A stretch of DNA of 5,627 nt from Dehalococcoidia bacterium (GCA_004377275.1 SOIC01000039.1:1-5627); one strand, 5' to 3'; positions 1 to 5,446 are shown, counted from the stretch's first letter. Numbers and translations: made by a program. The notes: generated from the letters alone by a model not told the origin.

Positions 1-440
1 GAGAAGGAAAAGGCGATGAGTGCCGCACCCACCATAGCGAACCCCAACTCTTGATACATCCTCCCGTCAACATAGTAGGCACTCTTCACGGTATAACCCA
101 TAATGGTAAGCAGGGTAAATACGGCGCACAGGCCATAGCCCAGGGAAAGCCACAATCGTGGCTGGGATTTTCCCAGGAAGACAAGCACAAAATGAAACAT
201 AGCCACAGAGGCAAAAACGGCGCTAACAATTAAAAATCTATTCCAATAAAGGGGATCCACACTGATTGGATAGCCGTGAATCATGAAGGAGCCAAGGCTC
301 CACATCATGAGCAAGAAGGCGTACCAGATAAAGAGCTGATTGAGCCTGCTACGCAGGCCCTGCCTCGCCGCCAGTGCGATGAGCACAATATAGGCCAAGC
401 AGGCGGCCAGAGGAATAATGGTGCCAATTTCTACATTCAT
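1..440 (-). CDS. Partial multi-pass membrane protein, probably the 7TM N-terminus of a sensor histidine kinase
   Basis: The reading frame starts at ATG 440-438 and stays open to the window edge, giving 146 codons; the C-terminus is missing. The visible part is strongly hydrophobic. Probable membrane segments lie at residues 8-25, 36-54, 68-89, 96-116 and 131-146, separated by short loops containing R/K (for example RQGLRSR at 26-32). This spacing and the motifs MWSLGS and WNRFLIVSAVF resemble the N-terminal 7TM module found ahead of histidine kinase or diguanylate cyclase domains. The signalling domain itself is outside the window, so that assignment is inferred. It begins 26 bp after the stop of the GH3-like gene, suggesting co-transcription. 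Its ribosome binding site is weak (AGGG, about 8 nt upstream). A response regulator two genes upstream fits a sensor kinase role. It could also be another 7TM-linked signalling protein. Confidence 0.7.
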   Translation of the reverse strand, partial: MNVEIGTIIPLAACLAYIVLIALAARQGLRSRLNQLFIWYAFLLMMWSLGSFMIHGYPISVDPLYWNRFLIVSAVFASVAMFHFVLVFLGKSQPRLWLSLGYGLCAVFTLLTIMGYTVKSAYYVDGRMYQELGFAMVGAALIAFSF

Positions 441-466
441 AAAAAGACCCTATTTACTTACGTGCT

Positions 467-2074
467 CTAATTTGGTTTTAAAAGCCTGCTTATGATCTCG
501 TCGCGGGCATTTATTTGCGGCGGCTTCAGGTGAGCCAGCTCAGCCCCGGCAGCCTGCTGCTCCGATAGATACCTGGCAAACGCCCCTTCCGGCAGCAGGG
601 TTACCCGCAATAGCTCCCAGCCGAGCGTCTGCTCCACATCAGCCCAGTGCGCAGCCCACTCCTTGTTTGCTTCCTTCAAACTTTGATGAACGGCGATCCT
701 GACTTCCTCAGCAGTCTTGTCTTGCCGCTTCAACTCTATGTATAGATGAAGAACAGGGGGATCACTCCCCTGCACCTCCTTGCGCGCCGTCCACAGATTG
801 TAAGCGATACCCGAGTTTTCTATCGCCTGCCACAGCGTTTTTTCGGTGAAACGGAAAAAACCACCGATATCGATAGTGTCATCGCAGCGGCCGTAAAAGG
901 CTACTTGCGGCAGATTTATGTTCAGCTCTTCATTGCGCAGCGCCGTTACCTCAAGCCAATCGCCGATCCGGTAGCGGACAAAGGGTCCCCCCTGCAGGCT
1001 GGTGAACACGATTTCATAAATCTTTCCCGCCTCGACCTGGTCCAGAAGCACCGTGCGCGGCCGATAGCTCCGGTCCCTCTTCGATTTTAGGTGCTCCTCC
1101 TCAGGAACAAACTCGTAGAAACCAATGGTGGGGACAAAGACCATACCCTTGTAGTCCCACGTCTGCAGAGCAGCCATAAGCATCTCTGTGGATGCGTACA
1201 TCTCCAGGGGGTATCGGCCCCAATAATGCTTCAGCTTCTCTCTCAGGATGCTGGTATCCATGCCCGCGGAGATCAGTGCCTTGAGGTCCCATATGTCCCG
1301 GGGCAGTGGCGGCCGCCCTGCCAGCTTGCTTTTTACCAGCCCCTTGGCCAGGCGAGGTATAGCCTTAGGGCGGGAAAGCATGGCGGAAGGCCTGAGGGCC
1401 GCCCCCTGGCTGAACTGCTCCCCTATTGCCACCAGGATGCTGGAAACGGCAAAAACGATATCAAGCCCCTCCATAAGGGCCAAAGAGTAGCCCTCCCGTA
1501 TTCTCTCGACAAAGCCCATCTGCTCCGCTTCATCCTTGGGAGGCATTACTTCGAAGCTGAACTCATCGTCGAGAAGGCCCCCCATCGCCCCGGAGGCATA
1601 GGGGGGAGGAGCCAGGCCGTAGAGAAGCCTATCGTGATCTCGAACAATAAACTGCCCCCTTCTTTCAGCCGAGGAAAAGGCTAACATGGCGACGACGTAA
1701 AATCCTACCTCCCTATAGAGCCTCTCGGTGACTGGGACCCATTTGGCAGGGTATTCTCCCGACCTTCCCGAGGTCCGCTGCCACAATATGGGCTTCTCGG
1801 GCAGAACATCCTCCCTTTTCTCCAGCAGGTAGGGGAGATAATCTTTATAGGTGGTCAAGGGGACCTTCTGGCGAAACTCCTCCACGCTGGAGGGCTTCAT
1901 CCCCCACAGCAGCTTATGCCCCAGCTCGCAATCATGAAACAACCTCAGTTGCTCCAAGAGCAGATGCCCCTGGGTTTCCACGAACTCTTCAACGCTAAAA
2001 TCGATGAAGCCGCAGTACTTCTGCCAAATCTCCTTCTTCTTGCCCTGGCGTATGAGCTCCATGGCAGTGCTCAT
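467..2074 (-). CDS. GH3-superfamily acyl-adenylate-forming enzyme
   Basis: The product has 535 residues, close to the usual 500-600 of the GH3 family. GH3 proteins activate a carboxylic acid with ATP as an acyl-adenylate and, in characterised plant members, pass it to an amino acid; the substrate here cannot be read. The order of motifs fits: VPLTTYKDYLPYL at 71-83, the phosphate-binding loop TSGRSGEYPAKWVP at 101-114 (canonical TSGTTG...K), the YASTE motif at 293-297, RYRIGD at 367-372 with the ribose-binding Asp372, FYGRCDD at 393-399 followed by a TE at 410-411, and a C-terminal LKPPQ at 516-520. No signal peptide is seen, so it is probably cytoplasmic. The ATG at 2074 is chosen because GGGAGG lies 7 nt upstream. 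An in-frame TTG at 2152 would add 26 residues of low-complexity G/E/S-rich sequence and has no such site. It sits between a response regulator and a likely sensor protein, all on one strand. Confidence 0.85.
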   Translation of the reverse strand: MSTAMELIRQGKKKEIWQKYCGFIDFSVEEFVETQGHLLLEQLRLFHDCELGHKLLWGMKPSSVEEFRQKVPLTTYKDYLPYLLEKREDVLPEKPILWQRTSGRSGEYPAKWVPVTERLYREVGFYVVAMLAFSSAERRGQFIVRDHDRLLYGLAPPPYASGAMGGLLDDEFSFEVMPPKDEAEQMGFVERIREGYSLALMEGLDIVFAVSSILVAIGEQFSQGAALRPSAMLSRPKAIPRLAKGLVKSKLAGRPPLPRDIWDLKALISAGMDTSILREKLKHYWGRYPLEMYASTEMLMAALQTWDYKGMVFVPTIGFYEFVPEEEHLKSKRDRSYRPRTVLLDQVEAGKIYEIVFTSLQGGPFVRYRIGDWLEVTALRNEELNINLPQVAFYGRCDDTIDIGGFFRFTEKTLWQAIENSGIAYNLWTARKEVQGSDPPVLHLYIELKRQDKTAEEVRIAVHQSLKEANKEWAAHWADVEQTLGWELLRVTLLPEGAFARYLSEQQAAGAELAHLKPPQINARDEIISRLLKPN

Positions 2075-2080
2075 TTTGAA

Positions 2081-2086
2081 GCCTCC
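2081..2086 (-). promoter_or_regulatory. Ribosome binding site deciding the GH3 gene start
   Basis: On the minus strand GAGGGAGG precedes the ATG at 2074 with about 6-7 nt between. It is the only strong Shine-Dalgarno-like sequence near the 5' end of this frame, and it favours 2074 over the upstream in-frame TTG at 2152. Confidence 0.7.
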
Positions 2087-2234
2087 CTCGCCCTCGGAGC
2101 TTCCAAGTGGGTGAGAGTTTCCCCGGCAGGGATCCTCTTCACCAACACCCAATAGAAAAGGTATAATATTAGAGAATTTGCCATTCCAGCGATCAGTGCT
2201 CCCACGCTATCCTCCCCCTATCCTTAGCGGCTCG

Positions 2235-2768
2235 TCACCTCACCCTGACCACTGCATTGAGAACCTCAACGATATCACTTACCCGGAAGGGCTTTCGAAT
2301 GAGAAACAAGGGGCCCAGCGACATCGCGTCCATGGCTATGGGATCATCACCGTAGCCGGTGATGATGACCACCACCGCTTTCTTATCCTTTTCCTTTATC
2401 GCGGAGAGGGCCTCCACGCCACTCATCCCTGGTAACACCAGGTCCATGAAAATCAGGTCGAAGTGCTGCTTTTCCAACTCCTCAAGAGCCTGCTCCCCAC
2501 TCCCCGCACCAACCACTTTGAACCCTTTCCGTGAAACAACCTCATTCACCATCTCTACTATCGCGGGGTCGTCATCAACGACAAGCACAGTCCCTTCAAG
2601 CACCGTCGCCTGTTTAGCGAGCCAATCATCCAGGAGGTCCTTTCGGAACCTCCAGTTCCCCCCTATCTTGGATGCCGGGATGCGGCCTCGCTGGGATAGT
2701 TTATACACCGTCATGTAGTTCAGTTTTAGATACTCCGCTGCTTCCTTAGTAGTCATTAAATTGCTCAT
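2235..2768 (-). CDS. Response regulator with N-terminal excisionase-type HTH and C-terminal receiver domain
   Basis: The 177-residue protein has two domains. Residues 4-50 form an excisionase/MerR-like helix-turn-helix (MTTKEAAEYLKLNYMTVYKL ... GRIPASKIGGNWRF ... LLDDWL), the HTH_17 pattern. Residues 60-177 form a CheY-like receiver with all key residues: acidic cluster Asp65-67, phospho-acceptor Asp109 in FMDLVLPGMSG, Thr137 in IITG and Lys159 in RKP. The usual order is receiver first, output second; here it is reversed. It presumably binds DNA under control of phosphorylation by a histidine kinase, perhaps the partial membrane protein encoded two genes downstream, but the partner is inferred. 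The start at 2768 is preceded by AAGGGGG about 9 nt upstream, and a strong promoter lies 62 nt further up. An in-frame ATG at 2756 is less favoured. The gap to the GH3 gene is 160 bp with no clear terminator. Confidence 0.9.
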   Translation of the reverse strand: MSNLMTTKEAAEYLKLNYMTVYKLSQRGRIPASKIGGNWRFRKDLLDDWLAKQATVLEGTVLVVDDDPAIVEMVNEVVSRKGFKVVGAGSGEQALEELEKQHFDLIFMDLVLPGMSGVEALSAIKEKDKKAVVVIITGYGDDPIAMDAMSLGPLFLIRKPFRVSDIVEVLNAVVRVR

Positions 2769-2829
2769 AATTCAAACCCCCTTCCTTTCTTCCGCATATG
2801 CTATCATATTTTGTCTTATTTTCACTAAA

Positions 2830-2858
2830 AATATACTACGCTTTCCTCGATTTGTCAA
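2830..2858 (-). promoter_or_regulatory. Sigma-70-type promoter for the response regulator gene
   Basis: On the minus strand a perfect -35 box TTGACA (2858-2853) is followed by a 17-nt spacer and TATATT (2835-2830; 5 of 6 to TATAAT). Transcription would start near 2823-2824, leaving a leader of about 55 nt before the ATG at 2768. The position and spacing fit the response regulator and possibly the whole leftward gene group. Confidence 0.8.
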
Positions 2859-2963
2859 GAGAGGCTTCGTAATCCTAGCTTAATCCACTAAATATAATGC
2901 TTCGCCCGGCTGATCTCGTTCAGATAAATAGTTGATACTTGGTCTCGTGGATTTCGCTCACTT

Positions 2964-3073
2964 GTCATTGAGACCCCTCCGCTTTGCGAGAGTCCGACTT
3001 AGGCCGAAGTGTCGGCCGACCTATCGGCCTCGTAGCGCGGCAATCTCATTGTTTCACCACCACCCCGGGATTG
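2964..3073. repeat. Intergenic repeat element A, copy 1
   Basis: The element begins TCATTGAGACCCC, continues CTCCGCTTTGCGAGAGTCC, and contains the hairpin GGCCGA-agtg-TCGGCC (3002-3017) followed by GACCTATCGGCC. It ends GGCAATCTC and CACCACCCCGGGATTG. Copy 3 (5164-5232) shares the first two thirds nearly base for base. Copy 2 (3419-3553) shares the hairpin and the CACCACCCC(C)GGGATTG end. The TCATTG...CAATCTC frame resembles the common bacterial intergenic palindromes built on TCATTGCGAG...GCAATCTC. No open frame or transposase is associated with it. Confidence 0.75.
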
Positions 3074-3160
3074 GGTAGGTTGGAGCATCCGCTCCAACAA
3101 CGGCTAGAGCCGATATTCTAGGCTACCCATGGGATGCTGAAACAAGTTCAGCATGACAAT
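3073..3160. repeat. Tandem 88-bp structured repeat B, copy 1 (three-way junction plus hairpin)
   Basis: This unit is 84 of 88 bases identical to copy 2 at 3196-3283. The outer stem GGGTAG (3073-3078) / CTACCC (3123-3128) encloses an 8-bp hairpin GTTGGAGC-atcc-GCTCCAAC (3079-3098) and a second hairpin around CTAGAG/TTCTAG (3104-3121). The second hairpin is slightly decayed compared with copy 2. It is followed by the palindrome ATGCTGAA-acaag-TTCAGCAT (3134-3154). Confidence 0.85.
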
Positions 3161-3195
3161 GTGGGGAATCCCCTATGGCGGGGGTCTCGGATTAC

Positions 3196-3283
3196 GGGTA
3201 GGTTGGAGCATCCGCTCCAACTACGCCTAGAGCCGATGCTCTAGGCTACCCATGGGATGCTGAAACAAGTTCAGCATGACAAT
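3196..3283. repeat. Tandem 88-bp structured repeat B, copy 2 (perfect three-way junction)
   Basis: This is a direct repeat of 3073-3160, offset by 123 bp. Every stem is perfect: GGGTAG/CTACCC (3196-3201 with 3246-3251), GTTGGAGC/GCTCCAAC (3202-3209 with 3214-3221, loop ATCC), and CCTAGAGC/GCTCTAGG (3226-3233 with 3238-3245, loop CGAT). Only two tetraloops and a 4-nt linker (3222-3225) are unpaired in 56 bases. The palindrome ATGCTGAA-acaag-TTCAGCAT follows at 3257-3277. It is not a tRNA: no T-loop or anticodon arm is present. Confidence 0.85.
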
Positions 3284-3305
3284 TATGTCTCAGAACGCCA
3301 ATGTC

Positions 3306-3326
3306 ATTCCGAACTTGTTTCGGAAT
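3306..3326. repeat. Palindromic hairpin repeat D (ATTCCGAA type), copy 1
   Basis: ATTCCGAA-CTTGT-TTCGGAAT is a perfect 8-bp inverted repeat with a 5-nt loop, flanked by GTC on the left and CTC on the right. Further copies, in the opposite orientation, lie at 5343-5363 and 5520-5540. It belongs with the ATGCTGAA type by its shared loop. Confidence 0.8.
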
Positions 3327-3418
3327 CTCAAGATTAATACCAAGATTAATACAATGAAACAATTTGCCAGGGCCATTGACAGAAACCTCATAGTACGTTG
3401 CGAGCCCTTCGCTTTCTG

Positions 3419-3553
3419 TCATTCTGAGGGACCCCGATTCAGGCCGAAGTGTCGGCCGACCTGGCGGCCTCGGCCTCGGGGGACCGAAGAATCTTGCTCA
3501 GGGTAAACTCCGCGAAGCAATCCAAACACTCCACCACCCCCGGGATTGCTTCG
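3419..3553. repeat. Intergenic repeat element A, copy 2, with terminal inverted repeat
   Basis: It starts TCATTCTGAGGG, carries the same GGCCGA-agtg-TCGGCC hairpin (3442-3457), and ends in an 11-bp perfect inverted repeat CGAAGCAATCC (3513-3523) / GGATTGCTTCG (3543-3553) around a 19-nt loop. The loop includes the CACCACCCCC sequence also present in copy 1. The flank CTCGCAATGAC (3566-3576) is the other end of the widespread TCATTGCGAG palindrome family. This copy is the most diverged in its middle. Confidence 0.65.
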
Positions 3554-3631
3554 TCACCAGGGCTCCTCGCAATGACGGGTAAAAAGCCGGCGAACGGTGA
3601 TGTCATTAATGTACTGGACGAGCACAGGGGA

Positions 3632-3660
3632 TTGACAGCCAAGTGAAATGGGTGTATAAA
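3632..3660 (+). promoter_or_regulatory. Sigma-70-type promoter for the riboswitch-controlled c-di-GMP gene
   Basis: A perfect -35 box TTGACA (3632-3637), a 17-nt spacer and a -10 box TATAAA (3655-3660; 5 of 6) are present. The predicted start near 3667 lies about 20 nt before the riboswitch aptamer, giving an untranslated leader of about 180 nt. The layout is what a transcription-terminating riboswitch requires. Confidence 0.85.
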
Positions 3661-3687
3661 TAATGAGAAGTTCACAACCGAATATAG

Positions 3688-3784
3688 GGTTCCGAGAAAG
3701 GCAAACCGCGAGAAATCGCGGGACGCAAAGCCATGGGTCTAAGGTTGGAGGATTCAACTAGGACCGCCGGGCTGCCGAAGAACG
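3688..3784 (+). ncRNA. Cyclic-di-GMP class I (GEMM-I) riboswitch aptamer
   Basis: The conserved GEMM-I core is present: GGCAAACC (3700-3707), GGGACGCAAAGCC (3720-3732), GGGTCTAAGG (3735-3744), CTAGGACC (3758-3765) and GCCGGGCTGCCGA (3766-3778). The helices fold as expected. Stem CCGCGA/TCGCGG (3706-3711 with 3716-3721) is capped by a GAAA tetraloop (3712-3715). GGC (3700-3702) pairs with GCC (3730-3732). The second arm GGTC/GACC (3736-3739 with 3762-3765) carries TAAG/CTAG receptor-like internal bases and an inner GTTG/CAAC stem (3744-3747 with 3755-3758). The closing helix GTTC/GAAC (3689-3692 with 3780-3783) joins the ends. The family binds bis-(3'-5')-cyclic di-GMP, which fits the downstream GGDEF/HD-GYP gene. 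Exact ends are approximate. Confidence 0.93.
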
Positions 3785-3794
3785 AGATAGTCAG

Positions 3795-3824
3795 AGCCTT
3801 CCTCGGGTAAGGAAGGCTTTTCTT
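3795..3824 (+). terminator. Intrinsic terminator: expression platform of the c-di-GMP riboswitch
   Basis: AGCCTTCC (3795-3802) pairs with GGAAGGCT (3811-3818) in an 8-bp stem with an 8-nt loop, followed by the T-rich run TTTTCTT (3818-3824). It lies 11 nt after the aptamer closing helix and 24 nt before the start codon, so it can stop transcription before the gene. Its 5' arm and loop are complementary to the aptamer 5' strand at 3692-3702, which provides an alternative antiterminator pairing. Confidence 0.9.
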
Positions 3825-3832
3825 ATTTGGTT

Positions 3833-3838
3833 GGGAGG
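3833..3838 (+). promoter_or_regulatory. Ribosome binding site of the GGDEF/HD-GYP gene
   Basis: GGGAGG lies 9 nt before the ATG at 3848 and decides this start. The in-frame TTG at 3827 lies upstream of this site and directly after the terminator T-run, so it is rejected as the start. Confidence 0.8.
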
Positions 3839-3847
3839 TACACGCTG

Positions 3848-5092
3848 ATGAAAAGACAAACTAAGACCAAAGAACACCTCATTAATGAACTGGCGGAGAT
3901 GCGCCAACGAATCGCTGAGTTGGAAAAAGCAGAAGCTGAGCGCAAGCGCATGGAGGAGAAGCTAATAGAGCTATCGATAACCGATGACCTGACCGGGCTG
4001 TACAACCGCCGCCACTTCTACCAAGTGCTTGAGTCCGAGCGGCACCGCACGCTGCGCTACGGCCGCTCTTTCTCCCTGGCGATGCTCGACCTCGACGGGT
4101 TCAAGGAATATAATGACAGGTTCGGCCACACCAGTGGCGATGGCGTCCTGCAGTCCTTTGCCCAAACCCTCAAGGCATCATTGCGCAAGACCGATGCGGC
4201 TTTCCGCTACGGCGGCGATGAGTTCACCGTCATCCTGCCCGCCACGGATGCTAACAGAGTCAAGCAGATCATCGAGCGTGTCAGATCGAAATGGCCTCCA
4301 ATGCTTGAGGCGCAATTCACCAGTCTGGAAACTCCCCTCGGGTTCAGCGCAGGTATCACTCAATTCCCCGAGGATGCTGAAACGGCGGATGGCCTGGTAT
4401 TCCTCGCCGATTCAGCCCTCTACTTTGCCAAGAGGGAGGGAGGATACAGAGCTGTACTGGTGTCTGACCTGAGTGCAATCCCGCCGGATGTCCTGAGCAC
4501 GGCAACGCTGGACCAGGTCTATGCCCTGGCGGCTACGGTGGATGCCAGAGACCCACATACATATGGTCACTCCCAGGCAATTGCCGCCGTATCAGAAACG
4601 ATAGGCAAAGCTATCGGGCTATCAGAGAAGGAATTAGCTGACCTTCGGGCTGCGTCCCTCCTGCACGACATTGGCAAGGCGGGTATCCCTGACTCAATCT
4701 TAACTAAACTCAGTGCACCGACAAAAGATGAATGGAGAATCATTAGGGAGCACCCTATTGAAGGGGTACGGATAGTTGGCACTGCTAAGGAAATGGAAGC
4801 ATTGATCCCCATGATCCGGCACCACCATGAGTGGTATGATGGCACGGGATACCCCGACGGATTGAAGGGCAAAGAGATACCCCTCGGTGCCAGGATCATA
4901 AGCGTGGCCGACGCCTATGACGACATGACCACAGCGCGTACTTATCGAGAAGTCGTATCTCAGCAAGAGGCGTTGGAGGAGCTCAGGCGATGTTCTGGCA
5001 CCCAGTTTGACCCTGAGCTGGTGGAGGCGTTCTGCCAGGCCATGAATGAGGCCAAAGGCCAGGGCCGTACCCGGAGGCCAGCTTCTGAATAG
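3848..5092 (+). CDS. Bifunctional-looking GGDEF/HD-GYP protein (diguanylate cyclase and c-di-GMP phosphodiesterase)
   Basis: The 414-residue protein opens with a charged coiled coil (about 5-43) and no recognisable sensor or membrane segment. A GGDEF domain follows (about 44-205): DLTGLYNRR at 47-55, metal/substrate region MLDLDGFKEYND at 79-90, and the intact active-site GGDEF at 122-126. The inhibitory I-site RKTD at 113-116 stands exactly five residues ahead. An HD-GYP domain occupies about 220-400: DPHTYGHS at 235-242, HDIGK at 273-277, EHP at 301-303, HHEWYDGTGYP at 326-336 and VADAYDDMTT at 353-362. All usual metal ligands (His273, Asp274, His302, His326, His327, Asp355) are visible. 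GGDEF domains make c-di-GMP from two GTP; HD-GYP domains hydrolyse it. Which activity dominates cannot be read. A c-di-GMP riboswitch and terminator precede it. It is probably cytoplasmic and transcribed alone. Confidence 0.93.
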   Translation: MKRQTKTKEHLINELAEMRQRIAELEKAEAERKRMEEKLIELSITDDLTGLYNRRHFYQVLESERHRTLRYGRSFSLAMLDLDGFKEYNDRFGHTSGDGVLQSFAQTLKASLRKTDAAFRYGGDEFTVILPATDANRVKQIIERVRSKWPPMLEAQFTSLETPLGFSAGITQFPEDAETADGLVFLADSALYFAKREGGYRAVLVSDLSAIPPDVLSTATLDQVYALAATVDARDPHTYGHSQAIAAVSETIGKAIGLSEKELADLRAASLLHDIGKAGIPDSILTKLSAPTKDEWRIIREHPIEGVRIVGTAKEMEALIPMIRHHHEWYDGTGYPDGLKGKEIPLGARIISVADAYDDMTTARTYREVVSQQEALEELRRCSGTQFDPELVEAFCQAMNEAKGQGRTRRPASE

Positions 5093-5163
5093 CTTCGCAC
5101 ATCCCCGGACGAGTACACCTACTAGAATCCCAATCGTCGTTACGATTCCTATCGTCATTTCGC

Positions 5164-5232
5164 GCCCCTCCGCTTTGCGAGAGTCCGACTTATCGGACGA
5201 CTTGGGCCGAAGTGTCGGCCGACCTATCGGCC
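5164..5232. repeat. Intergenic repeat element A, copy 3
   Basis: It matches copy 1 through CCCCTCCGCTTTGCGAGAG and the hairpin GGCCGA-agtg-TCGGCC (5205-5220) with its GACCTATCGGCCT tail. It differs by an extra block of about a dozen bases before the hairpin that repeats CGACTT (5186-5203), as if by a small local duplication. The CAATC-containing end seen in copies 1 and 2 is missing. Confidence 0.75.
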
Positions 5233-5309
5233 TCCACCATAAACGCATCTCAGGGCGGGCGGGCTAGACTCCATTTTCGTGGCAACGACATTTGGTTACA
5301 ACCGGCACA

Positions 5310-5377
5310 TTGTCATGCTGAACTTGTTTCAGCATCCTGGAGATTCCGAAACAAGTTCGGAATGACAGAGGCATTAG
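5310..5377. repeat. Double-hairpin repeat unit, copy 1 (C-type then D-type palindrome)
   Basis: ATGCTGAA-CTTGT-TTCAGCAT (5315-5335) is followed after 7 nt by ATTCCGAA-ACAAG-TTCGGAAT (5343-5363). TGTCAT and ATGACA lie at the outer edges (5311-5316 and 5362-5367), so the whole unit is itself close to palindromic. Copy 2 at 5488-5554 differs by one missing base and one substitution. Confidence 0.85.
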
Positions 5378-5414
5378 GAATAATAATGAGTAAAATCCAA
5401 AAGCGGGGGTCCGG

Positions 5415-5446
5415 GGTTAGGCTGGCCGACGTCGGCCAGCCTAACC
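5415..5446. repeat. Perfect 32-bp palindrome
   Basis: The half-site GGTTAGGCTGGCCGAC (5415-5430) is followed without spacer by its exact reverse complement (5431-5446). As RNA this would be a 14-bp hairpin with an ACGT loop; as DNA it could form a cruciform or bind a symmetric dimer. There is no adjacent T-run on either strand, so it is not a typical intrinsic terminator. The centre CGGCC/GGCCG resembles the hairpin of element A. Confidence 0.9.

Larger units (their letters stand above)
2859..3631. other. Gene-free repeat-rich intergenic region
   Basis: No convincing gene lies in these 773 bases between the leftward promoter and the rightward c-di-GMP cassette. The short open frames are translations of palindromic repeats (for example the peptide VIPNLFRNL) and have no ribosome binding sites. 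The region holds two GGCCGA-hairpin elements, a tandem pair of 88-bp units, a CCGAA palindrome, and an inverted repeat around GAAGCAATCC. Each is listed separately. I see nothing recognisable at 2880-2940 or 3331-3410 apart from AT-richer unique sequence. Confidence 0.75.

Noticed and set aside
746..1684. Long open frames on the plus strand opposite the GH3 gene (746-1090 and 1091-1684)
   Set aside because: They are antisense to a clear family protein, lack ribosome binding sites, and have no recognisable domains.
2138..2167. Plus-strand TTCACC and TATAAT with 18-nt spacing
   Set aside because: The -10 is perfect but the -35 is weak, and the only genes downstream lie on the opposite strand; no plus-strand product is apparent.
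2941..2975. Inverted repeat GGTCTC ... GAGACC near the response regulator promoter
   Set aside because: The arms are only 6 bp with a 23-nt gap, and the right arm belongs to repeat element A; it lies more than 80 bp upstream of the promoter and is probably chance.
3073..3554. CRISPR array or tRNA cluster
   Set aside because: Repeats are few, internally palindromic and irregularly spaced with no unique equal-length spacers. The branched fold lacks tRNA T-loop and anticodon features.
3276..3675. Short open frames in the upstream repeat region on both strands
   Set aside because: They are translations of elements A and D with no ribosome binding site or domain.
3971..4899. Open frames overlapping the GGDEF/HD-GYP gene in other frames on both strands
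   Set aside because: They are shadows of a confidently identified coding region.
5132..5147. Terminator after the GGDEF/HD-GYP gene
   Set aside because: The 6-bp hairpin AATCGT-cgtt-ACGATT is A/T-rich and has no following T-run, so termination there is not supported.
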